The position numbers and the translations under genes are program-made. Shown piece after piece: positions 43,058 through 54,174 of a stretch of DNA of 64,000 nucleotides. The notes under the pieces were generated by a model. That model was given only the letters and a program-made list of their open reading frames with translations. It did no database searches and was not told the DNA's origin. The stretch comes from Stenotrophomonas rhizophila. GTDB lineage: Bacteria > Pseudomonadota > Gammaproteobacteria > Xanthomonadales > Xanthomonadaceae. The stretch covers positions 620,001 to 684,000 of the forward strand of contig NZ_VDQT01000001.1 in assembly GCF_007667275.1 (NCBI RefSeq), in the 5' to 3' direction. Position 1 is the first letter of the stretch. Each line of letters starts with the position of its first letter.

Positions 43058-44242
43058 ATGACGACGATCCGCTGCGATGTCCTGGTGATCGGCGCCGGCG
43101 CTGCCGGACTGATGTGCGCGCTGACCGCGGGCCGGCGCGGGCGCATGGTGCAGGTCATCGACCACGCCAACAAGGTCGGCAAGAAGATCCTGATGTCCGG
43201 CGGTGGCCGCTGCAACTTCACCAACACCGGCACCACGCCCGCCAACTTCCTGTCGGCCAATCCGCATTTCTGCAAGTCGGCGCTGGCCCGCTACACGCCT
43301 TGGAACTTCATCGAGATGGTGGAGCGGCATGGCATCGCCTACCACGAGAAGGAACTGGGCCAGCTGTTCTGCGACATCTCCTCCAAGCAGATCGTGCGCA
43401 TGCTGGTGGACGAGTGCACCGCCGCCGGTGCCCAGATCCGTACCGACTGCAGCGTGGAGAAGGTGGAGCGCGGCGCCGATGGCTTCCATGTCCACACCAC
43501 GCAGGGGCATTTCCACGCCGCCTCGCTGGTCGTGGCCACCGGCGGCCTGTCGATTCCCAGCCTGGGCGCAACCGGCTTCGGCTACGAGCTGGCCCGCCAG
43601 TTCGGCCATGAGGTGCTGCCGACCCGTGCCGGGCTGGTTCCGCTGACCCTGAGCGGCAGGCACCAGGAGCGCTTCCACGACCTGAGCGGGGTCGCCCTGC
43701 CGGTGGCGGCGCGCTGCAACGACGTGGAATTCCGCAACTCGATGCTGATCACCCATCGCGGCATCAGCGGCCCGGCGATCCTGCAGATTTCCTCGTTCTG
43801 GCAGCCTGGCGACGACCTGCGCCTGGACCTGCTGCCGGGCCAGGATGCCGAAGAGTGGCTGCGCACGATGAAACGCGAGCGCGGCGCGGCCGAGCTGCGC
43901 ACGGTATTGTCCGAGGTCCTGCCGCGACGGCTGGCGCTGCGCCTGTGCGAGCACTGGCTGCCGGACCGGCCGGTGCGGCAGATCGACGAGCGCGAGCTGC
44001 GCCAGGCTGCGGCCCTGCTGCAGGACTTCCCGCTGGTGGCCAGCGGCACCGAAGGCTACCGTACCGCCGAGGTCACGCTGGGGGGCGTGGACACCCGCAG
44101 GGTATCGTCGAGCACGTTCGAGTCGCAGCTGGTGGCGGGCCTGCATTTCGTCGGCGAGGTCCTGGACGTGACCGGCTGGCTCGGCGGCTACAACTTCCAG
44201 TGGGCCTGGGCCAGCGGCCACGCGGCCGGCCAGGTGGTCTAG
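43058..44242 (+). CDS. FAD/NAD(P)-dependent oxidoreductase, YhiN/HI0933 family
   Basis: This 394-residue flavoprotein has the N-terminal dinucleotide-binding motif VLVIGAGAAGLMCALTAGRRG (GxGxxG, about residues 8-21), then KKILMSGGGRCNFTN and the C-terminal GWLGGYNFQWAWASGHAAG that closes the FAD site. The family (BaiN-like) includes enzymes reducing bile-acid intermediates, but in most bacteria the substrate is unknown. It is adjacent to yaeQ on the same strand. Confidence 0.92.
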   Translation: MTTIRCDVLVIGAGAAGLMCALTAGRRGRMVQVIDHANKVGKKILMSGGGRCNFTNTGTTPANFLSANPHFCKSALARYTPWNFIEMVERHGIAYHEKELGQLFCDISSKQIVRMLVDECTAAGAQIRTDCSVEKVERGADGFHVHTTQGHFHAASLVVATGGLSIPSLGATGFGYELARQFGHEVLPTRAGLVPLTLSGRHQERFHDLSGVALPVAARCNDVEFRNSMLITHRGISGPAILQISSFWQPGDDLRLDLLPGQDAEEWLRTMKRERGAAELRTVLSEVLPRRLALRLCEHWLPDRPVRQIDERELRQAAALLQDFPLVASGTEGYRTAEVTLGGVDTRRVSSSTFESQLVAGLHFVGEVLDVTGWLGGYNFQWAWASGHAAGQVV

Positions 44243-44332
44243 CCGTCCTTACATTCCGTGACCGGCGGCCGCCGCCGGCATGGACGAAGTCACACGCATC
44301 GTGTATCAAGTTCGCAGTACGGGGAGTAGTGA

Positions 44333-46402
44333 ATGCAGAACGCGAATGACATCACCGTCCGCCTGCTGATCGTGGATGACAGCGGCGAGAACGCCGAAAC
44401 CATCGTCAGCATGCTGCGCAACAGCGGCATCGCGGTGCGCCCGGCGCGCCCGAACAACGCCGGGGAGCTGGCCCAGATCATCGGCAGCCAGCCGATCGAC
44501 CTGGTCCTGGCCGCCCCCGCGCAGAGTATTCCGCTGCTGCAGGTGACCCAGCAGATCGCGGCCAGCGGCAAGGACATCCCGATGATCCTGCTGGCCGAGT
44601 CGATCAACGAATCGGAATGGGTGGAAGCCAGCGCCAACGGCGTCCGCGCGGTGGCCCTGCGCAATCGCCCCGAGCACCTGCTGGCGGTGGTCCGCAACGA
44701 GTGGACCGACCTGCACGCGCGCCGCGGCCTGCGCCGCATCGAAGCGCAGATGCGCGAAACCGAGCGCCGCTGCGACGCGCTGATCGCCTCGTCGCGCGAC
44801 CCGATCGCCTACGTCCATGAAGGCATGCACATCCGCGCCAACGAGGCCTACCTGGAGATGTTCGGGTACGAGGCGTTCGACGACGTGGAAGGCATTTCGC
44901 TGCTGGACATGGTGGCGCCGCAGCACGTGGACGGTTTCAAGCAGCTGCTCAAGTCGCTCAGCAAGGGCGAAGCGCCGCCGCCGCAGTACCAGGTGGACGC
45001 GCGCAACCAGGACGGGGCGGTGTTTGCCGCCACCATGGAGTTCACGCCGGCGACCTACGAGGGTGAAAGCTGCCTGCAGGTGGTGTTCCGCCGCCGCATG
45101 GAGCTCGACCCGGAGCTGGCCCGCGAGGTCGAGGACCTGCGCCAGCGCGACCAGGTCACCGGGCTGCTCAATCGCCAGACCTTCATGCTGCACGTGGAAA
45201 ACGCGGTGGCCCAGGCCGGTCGCAGCGAAGGCCGCTTCGGCCTGCTGCTGGTGGAGCCGGACCACTACGCACGCCTGCTGCCCGACATCGGGCTGGATTC
45301 GGCCGATGCGCTGATCGCGGCGCTGGCCAAGGTCCTGGCCGACACGGTCGGCGACCGCGCCCAGGTGGCCCGGTACGGCGAGCACAGCCTGGCGGTATTG
45401 ACCGAAGGCGCGTACGCGGACACCGAAGCACTGGCCGACCAGATCCGCGAAGCCTTCGCCTCGCAGGTGTTCAGCATCGGCGAGCGTTCCGCCACGGTGA
45501 CGGTCAGCATCGGCGGCGTGCAGGTGGGCGAGAAGATCGCCAGCGTCGGCCAGGTGCTGGCGCGTGCCACCGAATGCCAGCAGGCGGCATCGGAACTGGG
45601 CAACACCAGCCGGATCTTCGACCCTGCGGCGGTGGACCGGGTGGAAGAAGAACGCATCCAGCGCTGGGTGGCGCGGATCAACGAGGCGTTGGCCGGCGAC
45701 GGCTTCCAGCTGCACTACCAGCCGGTGCTGAACCTGGGTGGTGAACCGCTGGAGCTGTACGAGGCCTACCTGCGCCTGGACAACAACGGCGAACTGCTGA
45801 GCCCGACCGCCTTCCTGGGGATTGCCGAGGAGCACGGCCTGCTGGGCGACATCAACCGCTGGGTGGTGGCGCACGCGATCGGCGTTCTCGGCCAGCGCGC
45901 GCGTGCCGGCCATGCCACGCACATGATGGTGAAGATCACTCCGGAGTCGTTCAACGACCCGCAGATGGTGGCGACGATCCGCCGCGAGCTGGAAGCCCAG
46001 GGCGTTCCCGGCGAGCGGCTGTGGCTGCACGCACCCGAAGCCAAGGTGTTCACTCACCTGCGCAATGCCCAGCAGTTCCTGGCGGACGTGGCGCCGCTGG
46101 GCTGCCGTCTGGGCCTGGAGCAGTTCGGTTCGGGCCTGGACTCGTTCCAGCTGCTGGCACATTTCCAGCCGCAGTTCCTCAAGCTGGACCGCGACTTCAC
46201 CAGCGATTTCGCCCGCACCCGCGAGAACGCGGACAAGATCAGCGAGATCACCACGCGCGCGCAGGAGGCCAACATCCGCACCATCGCCGAGTTCGTCGCC
46301 GACGCCAACTCGATGAGCCTGCTGTTCAGTGCCGGGGTCGATTACGTACAGGGCGAGTTCGTGGGGCCTGCCGCGCCTGCGATGAACTTTGATTTTGGTT
46401 GA
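44333..46402 (+). CDS. fimX: FimX-like c-di-GMP receptor (REC-PAS-GGDEF-EAL, degenerate)
   Basis: This 689-residue protein has an N-terminal receiver-like domain (about 1-125; VRLLIVDDSGENAETIVSML), PAS (about 145-250), a GGDEF-like domain with VARYGEHSLAVL instead of the GGDEF signature, and an EAL-like domain with YEAYLRLDNN instead of EAL. The length and degenerate sites match Xanthomonas FimX, which binds c-di-GMP without making or cutting it and controls type IV pili through PilZ. It should link c-di-GMP to twitching motility. GGGAG precedes the ATG. The degenerate sites are seen directly; receptor function is inferred from the family. Confidence 0.92.
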   Translation: MQNANDITVRLLIVDDSGENAETIVSMLRNSGIAVRPARPNNAGELAQIIGSQPIDLVLAAPAQSIPLLQVTQQIAASGKDIPMILLAESINESEWVEASANGVRAVALRNRPEHLLAVVRNEWTDLHARRGLRRIEAQMRETERRCDALIASSRDPIAYVHEGMHIRANEAYLEMFGYEAFDDVEGISLLDMVAPQHVDGFKQLLKSLSKGEAPPPQYQVDARNQDGAVFAATMEFTPATYEGESCLQVVFRRRMELDPELAREVEDLRQRDQVTGLLNRQTFMLHVENAVAQAGRSEGRFGLLLVEPDHYARLLPDIGLDSADALIAALAKVLADTVGDRAQVARYGEHSLAVLTEGAYADTEALADQIREAFASQVFSIGERSATVTVSIGGVQVGEKIASVGQVLARATECQQAASELGNTSRIFDPAAVDRVEEERIQRWVARINEALAGDGFQLHYQPVLNLGGEPLELYEAYLRLDNNGELLSPTAFLGIAEEHGLLGDINRWVVAHAIGVLGQRARAGHATHMMVKITPESFNDPQMVATIRRELEAQGVPGERLWLHAPEAKVFTHLRNAQQFLADVAPLGCRLGLEQFGSGLDSFQLLAHFQPQFLKLDRDFTSDFARTRENADKISEITTRAQEANIRTIAEFVADANSMSLLFSAGVDYVQGEFVGPAAPAMNFDFG

Positions 46403-46444
46403 TTGCTGACAGCAAAAGCAGGGGCCTGCGGTTTCACTGTTTTG

Positions 46445-46548
46445 GGCCGGCGGGTGTGGGTTTGCGGGACACGCCGTTAACCCATCCATGGGGGCTTGTA
46501 GAAAACATCCATGTTTTCTACAGTCCCGCAAACCCACCCCCGCCGACC
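46445..46548 (-). repeat. Dispersed structured element, copy 2
   Basis: The outer arms 46445-46470 and 46523-46548 pair over 26 bp with two mismatches. Inside, read on the minus strand, are the hairpins 46521-46498 (GTAGAAAACAT-GG-ATGTTTTCTAC) and 46492-46481 (CCCAT-GG-ATGGG). Compared with copy 1, the inner stem and part of the arms (TTTGC instead of TATGC) differ, but the partner strand has changed to match. The apex CATGGATG and the segment AAGCCCCCATGGATGGGTT are kept. Confidence 0.8.
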
Positions 46549-46784
46549 CTTTGACGGTTGGTTGGTGGCCTTGGGGGAGCAGTATCCAAAGCGAAGCCTT
46601 CTGCGTTTTGGGTCATGCGTTACCGTGCGGATCAGCCTGATCGGCAGTCGTTCGGGAACCGACCCTACCCCGTAGAGCGACGCCCTGCGTCGCTGCTGTT
46701 GATCTTGATCTTCCATCCGCGGGGTCGGTTGGCGGGCAGCCTCGTAGGGATGGAGGCGCTGCCCTACTCGCCAACCCCGAAACG
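46549..46784. other. Intergenic DNA with one SMAG element and a recurrent 20-bp motif, no gene
   Basis: I see no credible coding sequence. 46650-46669 repeats the motif of 22251-22270 with two changes. 46672-46695 is a forward SMAG palindrome (GTAG, AGCGACGC / GCGTCGCT). A possible eroded SMAG lies near 46744-46766. Confidence 0.6.
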
Positions 46785-46813
46785 AAAATGCCGCCCAGAC
46801 CGGGCGGCATTTT
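46785..46813 (-). terminator. Intrinsic terminator of fabV
   Basis: AAAATGCCGCCC and GGGCGGCATTTT pair around a short loop, with A/T runs on both sides. It is 28 bp past the fabV stop. Confidence 0.85.
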
Positions 46814-46840
46814 GCTTTTCAGCCTTTCAGCAGACCAGAC

Positions 46841-48097
46841 TCAGGTCATATCGACCAGGTCCGGAATGGCCACATCGGTAGTGACGTCCGCTTCGTAATC
46901 CACGCCTTCCACGCCGAAGCCGAACAGGCGCAGGAAGTCGGCCTTGTAGCCGGCCAGGTCGCTGATCTCGTACAGGTTCTCATTGGTCACCTGCGGCCAC
47001 AGCGCGACCACTTCGCTCTGCACGTCCGGCGCCATTTCCTTGTAGTCCGCACGCAGGCGGCCGGCTTCGTCCACCAGCTCCACCGTGCGGCCATCGGCCA
47101 GCAGCTGGTGGCGCAGGCGATCGGCCGCCGCGCCGCTTTCCTTGCCGCCGTAGAGGATGTCGTACAGCGTATCAAGCTGCTCGATGCAGCCCTCGTGCGT
47201 ACCACGTTCCTTCATCACCTTGAACAGCAGCGACAGGTACAACGGCATGGTCGGGATGGCCGAACTGGCCTGGGTGACCACCGCCTTCAGCACCGACACG
47301 CGCGCGTCGCCGCCAATCGGGGCGAGCTTGGCACGGATGCCCTTCACCTTCTCGTCCAGGTCCTTCTTCGCCGCCCCGATCGAACCGTTCCAGTAGATTG
47401 CCTGGGTGATCTCCTCACCCACGTACGTGAACGCCGTGGTGGTGGCGCCTTCTGCCAGCACCCCGGCCGCCAGCAGCGCGTCGATCCACATCTGCCAGTC
47501 TTCGCCGCCCATCACCGCCACCGTGCCGGCGATTTCTTCCGGCGTGGCCGGCTCGATCGTCGTCTCGGTGATCACTTCCTTGTCCGTATCCAGCCCGCGC
47601 AGCGTGATCGGCGCACCGATCGGCTTCAGCGTCGAGCTGATCACCTCACCGGTCTTCGGATGCTTGCGGCGCGGCGCGGCCAGGCTGTACACCACCTGGT
47701 CGACCTGGCCCAGGTCCTGCCGGATCAGCTCGATGACCTTGTCCTTGACCTCATCGGAGAACGCATCGCCGTTCACGCTCTTGGCGTACAGCCCGGCCTG
47801 GCCAGCGTACTTGTGGAACGCCGCCGAGTTGTACCAGCCTGCCGTGCCCGGCTTGGTTTCCGTACCCGGGCGTTCGAAGAACACTCCGAGCGTGGCCGCC
47901 CCGCTGCCGAACGCCGCCGTGATGCGCGCGGCCAGGCCATAGCCGGTGGACGCGCCCAGCACCAGCACGCGCTTGGGACCATTCTGGATCTTCGGCTGCG
48001 CCTGGATGTACTCGATCTGCTGCTTGACGGCCGCGTCGCAGCCGACCGGATGGGTAGTGACGCAGATGAAGCCGCGCACACGCGGTTTGATGACCAT
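46841..48097 (-). CDS. fabV: Trans-2-enoyl-ACP/CoA reductase FabV
   Basis: This 418-residue NADH-dependent enoyl reductase performs the last step of the fatty-acid elongation cycle. The N-terminal [20 protein letters not shown] and the NADH-binding [16 protein letters not shown] (about residues 44-59) are typical. The active site Tyr-x8-Lys is in [15 protein letters not shown] (about residue 236). FabV enzymes are naturally insensitive to triclosan, unlike FabI. The start MVIKPRVRG is chosen because an upstream extension has no family match. It has its own terminator, and the secDF terminator lies upstream, so it is a separate unit. Confidence 0.95.
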   Translation of the reverse strand: MVIKPRVRGFICVTTHPVGCDAAVKQQIEYIQAQPKIQNGPKRVLVLGASTGYGLAARITAAFGSGAATLGVFFERPGTETKPGTAGWYNSAAFHKYAGQAGLYAKSVNGDAFSDEVKDKVIELIRQDLGQVDQVVYSLAAPRRKHPKTGEVISSTLKPIGAPITLRGLDTDKEVITETTIEPATPEEIAGTVAVMGGEDWQMWIDALLAAGVLAEGATTTAFTYVGEEITQAIYWNGSIGAAKKDLDEKVKGIRAKLAPIGGDARVSVLKAVVTQASSAIPTMPLYLSLLFKVMKERGTHEGCIEQLDTLYDILYGGKESGAAADRLRHQLLADGRTVELVDEAGRLRADYKEMAPDVQSEVVALWPQVTNENLYEISDLAGYKADFLRLFGFGVEGVDYEADVTTDVAIPDLVDMT

Positions 48098-48203
48098 GAA
48101 GACCTCGATAGGAACGGCGCGGCCACGGGAACGGCCGCACGCAACCCGGAAATCGTAGTGCGCGCGGGCAGGCAGCACAACCGACGCCCCGGTACGGAAA
48201 CGA

Positions 48204-48228
48204 AAACGCCGGGCAATGCCCGGCGTTT
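48204..48228 (-). terminator. Intrinsic terminator of the queA-tgt-yajC-secDF operon
   Basis: AAACGCCGGGCA and TGCCCGGCGTTT form a 12-bp stem with a one-base spacer on paper (in practice a small loop), followed by TTCG on the minus strand. It is 37 bp past the secF stop. Confidence 0.75.
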
Positions 48229-48264
48229 CGTCATCCTGGGTGCCGGACTCGGCCCGGCAACACC

Positions 48265-49245
48265 TTACGGACGGCGCTCCAGCGCCTCGATGTCCTTCGC
48301 CTTCGGCAGCAGGTCCTGCTTGCTCACGCGCAGGAAGCCGATGGTCAGCATCGGTACGGCCACCAGGATCGAGGACAGCACCACGATCACCGCGCCCACC
48401 ATGTGGGTTTCGGCCAGGCCTTCCAGCGAGGCGCCGCCGTACATGTACAGGGCGAGTGCCGACAGGAAGAACATCACCGCGGTGATCACCGTACGCGACA
48501 GCGTCTGGTTGATCGAGCGGTTCAGCACTTCCAGCGGCTCGGCACGCAGGCTGCGGAAGTTTTCGCGGACGCGGTCGAACACCACGATGATGTCGTTGAT
48601 GGCAAAGCCCATCACCGACAGCAGGCCGGCCAGCAGGTTCAGGTCGAACTCGCGGCCCATCAGCGACATGTAGGCCAGCGTCACCAGCAGGTCGAACAGC
48701 GCCACGATGCTCGCGGTGACCGCGAACTTCCATTCGAAGCGGAAGCCGATGTAGATCAGGAAGCCGGCCAGCATGAAGATCGTGGCGTACAGGCCGTTCA
48801 ACGCCAGGTCCTTGCCGATCTGCGGGCCCACGAACTCGTTGCGCAGGATCGTGGCCGGGTTCTCGCTGGTGGTGATCGCCTTGAGTACCGCGTCGCCGGT
48901 GGCCTTGTCCTCGGCGCTGGCCGCACCGGTACCCGGTGCATGTTCGCCGTGCGGGGCCAGGCGGATCAGCACGTCGGTGTTGCCACCGAAGCTCTGCACC
49001 TGGGTGCCCTCGAAGCCATTGGCTTCCAGCCGCGAGCGGACCTCTTCGACGTCCATCTGCCGATCGAAGCGCGCTTCGATCAGGGTGCCGCCGGTGAAGT
49101 CCAGTGCGAAGGTGAAGCCCTTGATGCCGATGATGGCAACCGAGGCCAGGAACACCGCGATCGTGACCGCCATGGCGACATGGCGCCAGCGCATGAAATC
49201 GATCTTGGTGTCGTTCGGGAGGATGTGCAGCGGAAACAGTTTCAT
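48265..49245 (-). CDS. secF: Protein translocase subunit SecF
   Basis: This 326-residue protein has six membrane helices. Its first periplasmic domain is short and the [15 protein letters not shown] motif (about residues 48-62) is typical of SecF. With SecD and YajC it forms the RND-like accessory complex that uses the proton gradient to pull proteins through SecYEG. It starts 17 bp after the secD stop. Confidence 0.97.
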   Translation of the reverse strand: MKLFPLHILPNDTKIDFMRWRHVAMAVTIAVFLASVAIIGIKGFTFALDFTGGTLIEARFDRQMDVEEVRSRLEANGFEGTQVQSFGGNTDVLIRLAPHGEHAPGTGAASAEDKATGDAVLKAITTSENPATILRNEFVGPQIGKDLALNGLYATIFMLAGFLIYIGFRFEWKFAVTASIVALFDLLVTLAYMSLMGREFDLNLLAGLLSVMGFAINDIIVVFDRVRENFRSLRAEPLEVLNRSINQTLSRTVITAVMFFLSALALYMYGGASLEGLAETHMVGAVIVVLSSILVAVPMLTIGFLRVSKQDLLPKAKDIEALERRP

Positions 49246-49261
49246 TGTGCGAGTCGTCCCG

Positions 49262-51118
49262 TCAGATGGCCACGTTCTGGAGCTTCTTGCGACGACCGTA
49301 GATCAGCGTCGCCAGGGCGCGCGACACGGTGATCGCAGTGAACATCGAGGCGAAAATACCGATGATCATGGTCAGCGCGAAGCCCTTCAGCGGGCCCGTA
49401 CCGAACGCGAACAGGGCCACGCCCACGATCAGGCCGGTCAGGTTGGCGTCCAGGATGGTGCCGCTGGCGCGCTCATAACCGGTCACGATCGCGGTCTTGC
49501 CCGGTACGCCCGCACGCAGTTCCTCGCGGATGCGTTCGTTGATCAGCACGTTGGCGTCGACCGACAGGCCCACCGACAACGCCAGGCCGGCGAAGCCCGG
49601 CAGGGTCATGGTGGCACCGAACAGCGACATCACCGCGACCACGATCAGCAGGTTGAACAGCATCGCGGCCGAAGTGATCAGGCCGAACATGCGGTAGTAC
49701 ACGGTGAAGAACACCAGGGTGAACAGGAAGGCGTAGATCACCGCGGTAATGCCGCGCTCCACGTTCTCCGCACCCAGGCTCGGACCGACCACGCGTTCTT
49801 CCACGAAGTCCATCGGCGCGGCCAGCGAGCCGGACTTCAGCAGCTTGGCCAGGTCTTCGGCTTCCTTCTTCTCCAGGCCGGTGGTCTGGAAGTTCTTGCC
49901 GAACACGCCGTTGATGTTGGCGACCGAGATCACTTCCTCGTTGACCCGGAAGCTGCGCACTTCCTGGCCATCGACCAGGGTCACGGTCGGCACGCGCTCG
50001 GTGTACACCACCGCCATCGGCTTGCCGACATTGGCACTGGTGAAATCGAACATGCGCTGGCCGCCGACGCTGTTCAGCGTCACGCTGACCGACGGCGTGC
50101 CGGTGGTGGCATCGTTGACCGCCTGCGCGGCCACCATCTGGTCGCCGGTGACGATCACGCGCTTGTTCAGCAGGATCGGGCCACCGCTGTCACGGCGCTG
50201 GTAGACCTTGGCCTCCGGCGGGATACGACCGGAATCGATCGCGTCCTGCGCGTTGCCATCGACCACCGCACGGTATTCCAGGGTGGCAGTGGCACCGATC
50301 ATGCGCTTGGCTTCGGCGGTGTCCTGCACGCCGGGCAGCTGCACGACCACGCGGTCGGCGCCCTGGCGCTGGATGATCGGCTCGGCCACGCCCAGCTGGT
50401 TGACGCGGTTGCGCAGCGTGTTGATGTTCTGCTCGATGGCACCGTTGGTGATCTGGCTGAGCTCGGTCTCCGGAATGGTCACGGTGATGCGCTTGCCGGA
50501 CACGTCGTAGCCCAGGGTCGGCTGCGCCTTGGCCAGGGCCAGGCGGGCACGCTCCACGGCGGCGTCGTCGGTGGACGGGCTCAGCGTGGCCACGATGGCA
50601 TTGTCGGGACGACGCTCGACCGACTGGAACGGTACCCGCGACTCGCGCAGCGTGCCGCGCACGTCTTCGGCGTAGGCGTCCATGCGCTTGTCGACGGCCG
50701 CCTTCTGGTCCACCTGCAGCACGAAGTGCACGCCACCCTGCAGGTCCAGGCCGAGCACCATCGGGCGACCGCCCAGGCGCTGCAGCCAGTCCGGCACGGT
50801 CGAGGCCAGGTTCAGGGCCACCGTGTAGTTCTCGCCCACGCTGTCGCGCAGCTTGGCGCTCGCCGCAGCCTGCGTCTGCAGGTCCGGCAGGCGCACGATC
50901 AGGCTCTCGCCTTCCCTGTCCACACCGATCGGGGCGATGCCGGCGACCTTCAGGTCGGCCAGGACGCGCTCGCGAAGGGCGTCATCGACCTGCCCGCCAC
51001 GGTTGGCGGTGATCTGGACGGCGGGGTCCTTCTGGTAGATGTTGGGCAGAGCGTACAGCGCGCTGAGCGCGAGTACGATCAGGATGACGACGTATTTCCA
51101 GCGTGGAAATTCAAGCAT
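49262..51118 (-). CDS. secD: Protein translocase subunit SecD
   Basis: This 618-residue protein has a first helix (about residues 8-25), the large periplasmic P1 domain with GLDLQGGVHFVLQVD, and five C-terminal helices. The D(L)SVDANVLI-type motif (LALSVGLSVDANVLINERI) holds the proton-path Asp. The start MLEFPRWKYVV fits directly before the first helix; an upstream in-frame ATG at 51142 is less likely. It lies between yajC and secF. Confidence 0.97.
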   Translation of the reverse strand: MLEFPRWKYVVILIVLALSALYALPNIYQKDPAVQITANRGGQVDDALRERVLADLKVAGIAPIGVDREGESLIVRLPDLQTQAAASAKLRDSVGENYTVALNLASTVPDWLQRLGGRPMVLGLDLQGGVHFVLQVDQKAAVDKRMDAYAEDVRGTLRESRVPFQSVERRPDNAIVATLSPSTDDAAVERARLALAKAQPTLGYDVSGKRITVTIPETELSQITNGAIEQNINTLRNRVNQLGVAEPIIQRQGADRVVVQLPGVQDTAEAKRMIGATATLEYRAVVDGNAQDAIDSGRIPPEAKVYQRRDSGGPILLNKRVIVTGDQMVAAQAVNDATTGTPSVSVTLNSVGGQRMFDFTSANVGKPMAVVYTERVPTVTLVDGQEVRSFRVNEEVISVANINGVFGKNFQTTGLEKKEAEDLAKLLKSGSLAAPMDFVEERVVGPSLGAENVERGITAVIYAFLFTLVFFTVYYRMFGLITSAAMLFNLLIVVAVMSLFGATMTLPGFAGLALSVGLSVDANVLINERIREELRAGVPGKTAIVTGYERASGTILDANLTGLIVGVALFAFGTGPLKGFALTMIIGIFASMFTAITVSRALATLIYGRRKKLQNVAI

Positions 51119-51179
51119 TGCCAGGTTCCTGCGCGGCGCCATTCCCGGCGCCGCGGTTGTGCTTCGGAAAGGGAGTGGC

Positions 51180-51524
51180 TCAGTTGGCCGACTTCAGGGT
51201 GCCGGTCGGCAGCACGTTGCCCACGGCGCCCTTCTGCACGCGGATGTTCACGTTGTCGGCCACTTCGATGGTGACGAAGTTGTCGCCAATGCCCTTGACG
51301 GTGCCGGCGATGCCGCCGTTGGTGAGCACTTCATCGCCGATCTTGATCTTTTCCAGCATCGCCTTGTGTTCCTTCTGGCGCTTCATCTGCGGGCGGATCA
51401 TCAGGAAGTACATGATCGCGATCAGGATGATCGGGAACAGCAGCGTGGTCAGGCCCATGCCCTGCGGCTGGCCACCGGCGGCTTGGGCGTGGGCGGCGGG
51501 AATCAGGAAGGCGATCAGGTTCAT
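51180..51524 (-). CDS. yajC: Preprotein translocase subunit YajC
   Basis: This 114-residue protein has one membrane helix (about residues 25-45; FPIILIAIMYFLMIRPQMKR) and a small cytoplasmic beta domain (GDEVLTNGGIAGTVKGIGDN). It is an accessory part of the SecDF-YajC complex. It lies in the usual place between tgt and secD. The 154-bp gap to tgt holds no clear signal. Confidence 0.96.
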   Translation of the reverse strand: MNLIAFLIPAAHAQAAGGQPQGMGLTTLLFPIILIAIMYFLMIRPQMKRQKEHKAMLEKIKIGDEVLTNGGIAGTVKGIGDNFVTIEVADNVNIRVQKGAVGNVLPTGTLKSAN

Positions 51525-51678
51525 GGTGTGTCCTTAGGGTTGGGAGGCGCCCTTCCCCACATGGGGTCGGGTGTCGCCGCGAAAAAGGGGTCAGCCGCGA
51601 AGTATGCCACGCCCCCGGGACTTCGTCCTTGGGCCGTTTGGCAGGGTCCGCGCGCCGGATCCGGGCCTGGCCGGCCGC

Positions 51679-53926
<2,248 letters not shown>

Positions 53927-53960
53927 GGGAGCGCACGGCAACGTGTAGGCAATGTCGCGC

Positions 53961-53966
53961 ATTGTA
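53961..53966 (-). promoter_or_regulatory. -10 box upstream of queA
   Basis: TACAAT on the minus strand, with the TTG start of queA about 35 nt downstream. The -35 is weak. It overlaps the alternative queA ATG, which argues against that start. Confidence 0.4.
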
Positions 53967-54014
53967 CGACTGGCTCCCGGTGGCAACGCGAGAAGCATTG
54001 AACGTCGCGCAAAA

Positions 54015-54029
54015 TGTTGCTTTGCAACA
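54015..54029 (+). promoter_or_regulatory. Perfect dyad in the queA/aminotransferase divergent region
   Basis: TGTTGC-TTT-GCAACA is a 6-bp perfect inverted repeat followed by GTTTTTT. It could be an operator for a dimeric regulator or a weak terminator-like hairpin. A second GC hairpin (CGCGCG / CGCGCG then TTTT) lies at about 54110-54135 in the aminotransferase leader. Confidence 0.4.
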
Positions 54030-54174
54030 GTTTTTTGCGGGGTTATCGCGCGAAAAACCGCGTGATAGCATCGAACCGGAAGTCTGATGCACGAGCCGCA
54101 TTGCCCCAGGCGCGCGCCCCCGGTCGCGCGTTTTGCATTTGCGCCGTGCCGCCAATCGTTTCAGGAGATCTGCA

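Noticed and set aside
42452..44221. Upstream continuation of the pseudouridine synthase frame
   Set aside because: It is antisense to yaeQ and yhiN. The domain begins after the ATG at 42451.
46477..46716. 79-codon minus-strand frame containing GWVCG and KPPWMG
   Set aside because: It is a translation of the same repeat family seen at 22373. It has no ribosome-binding site, and the structure explains the sequence better.
48098..48733. N-terminal extension of FabV
   Set aside because: The frame stays open upstream, but it overlaps the secF terminator and secF itself and has no similarity to FabV.
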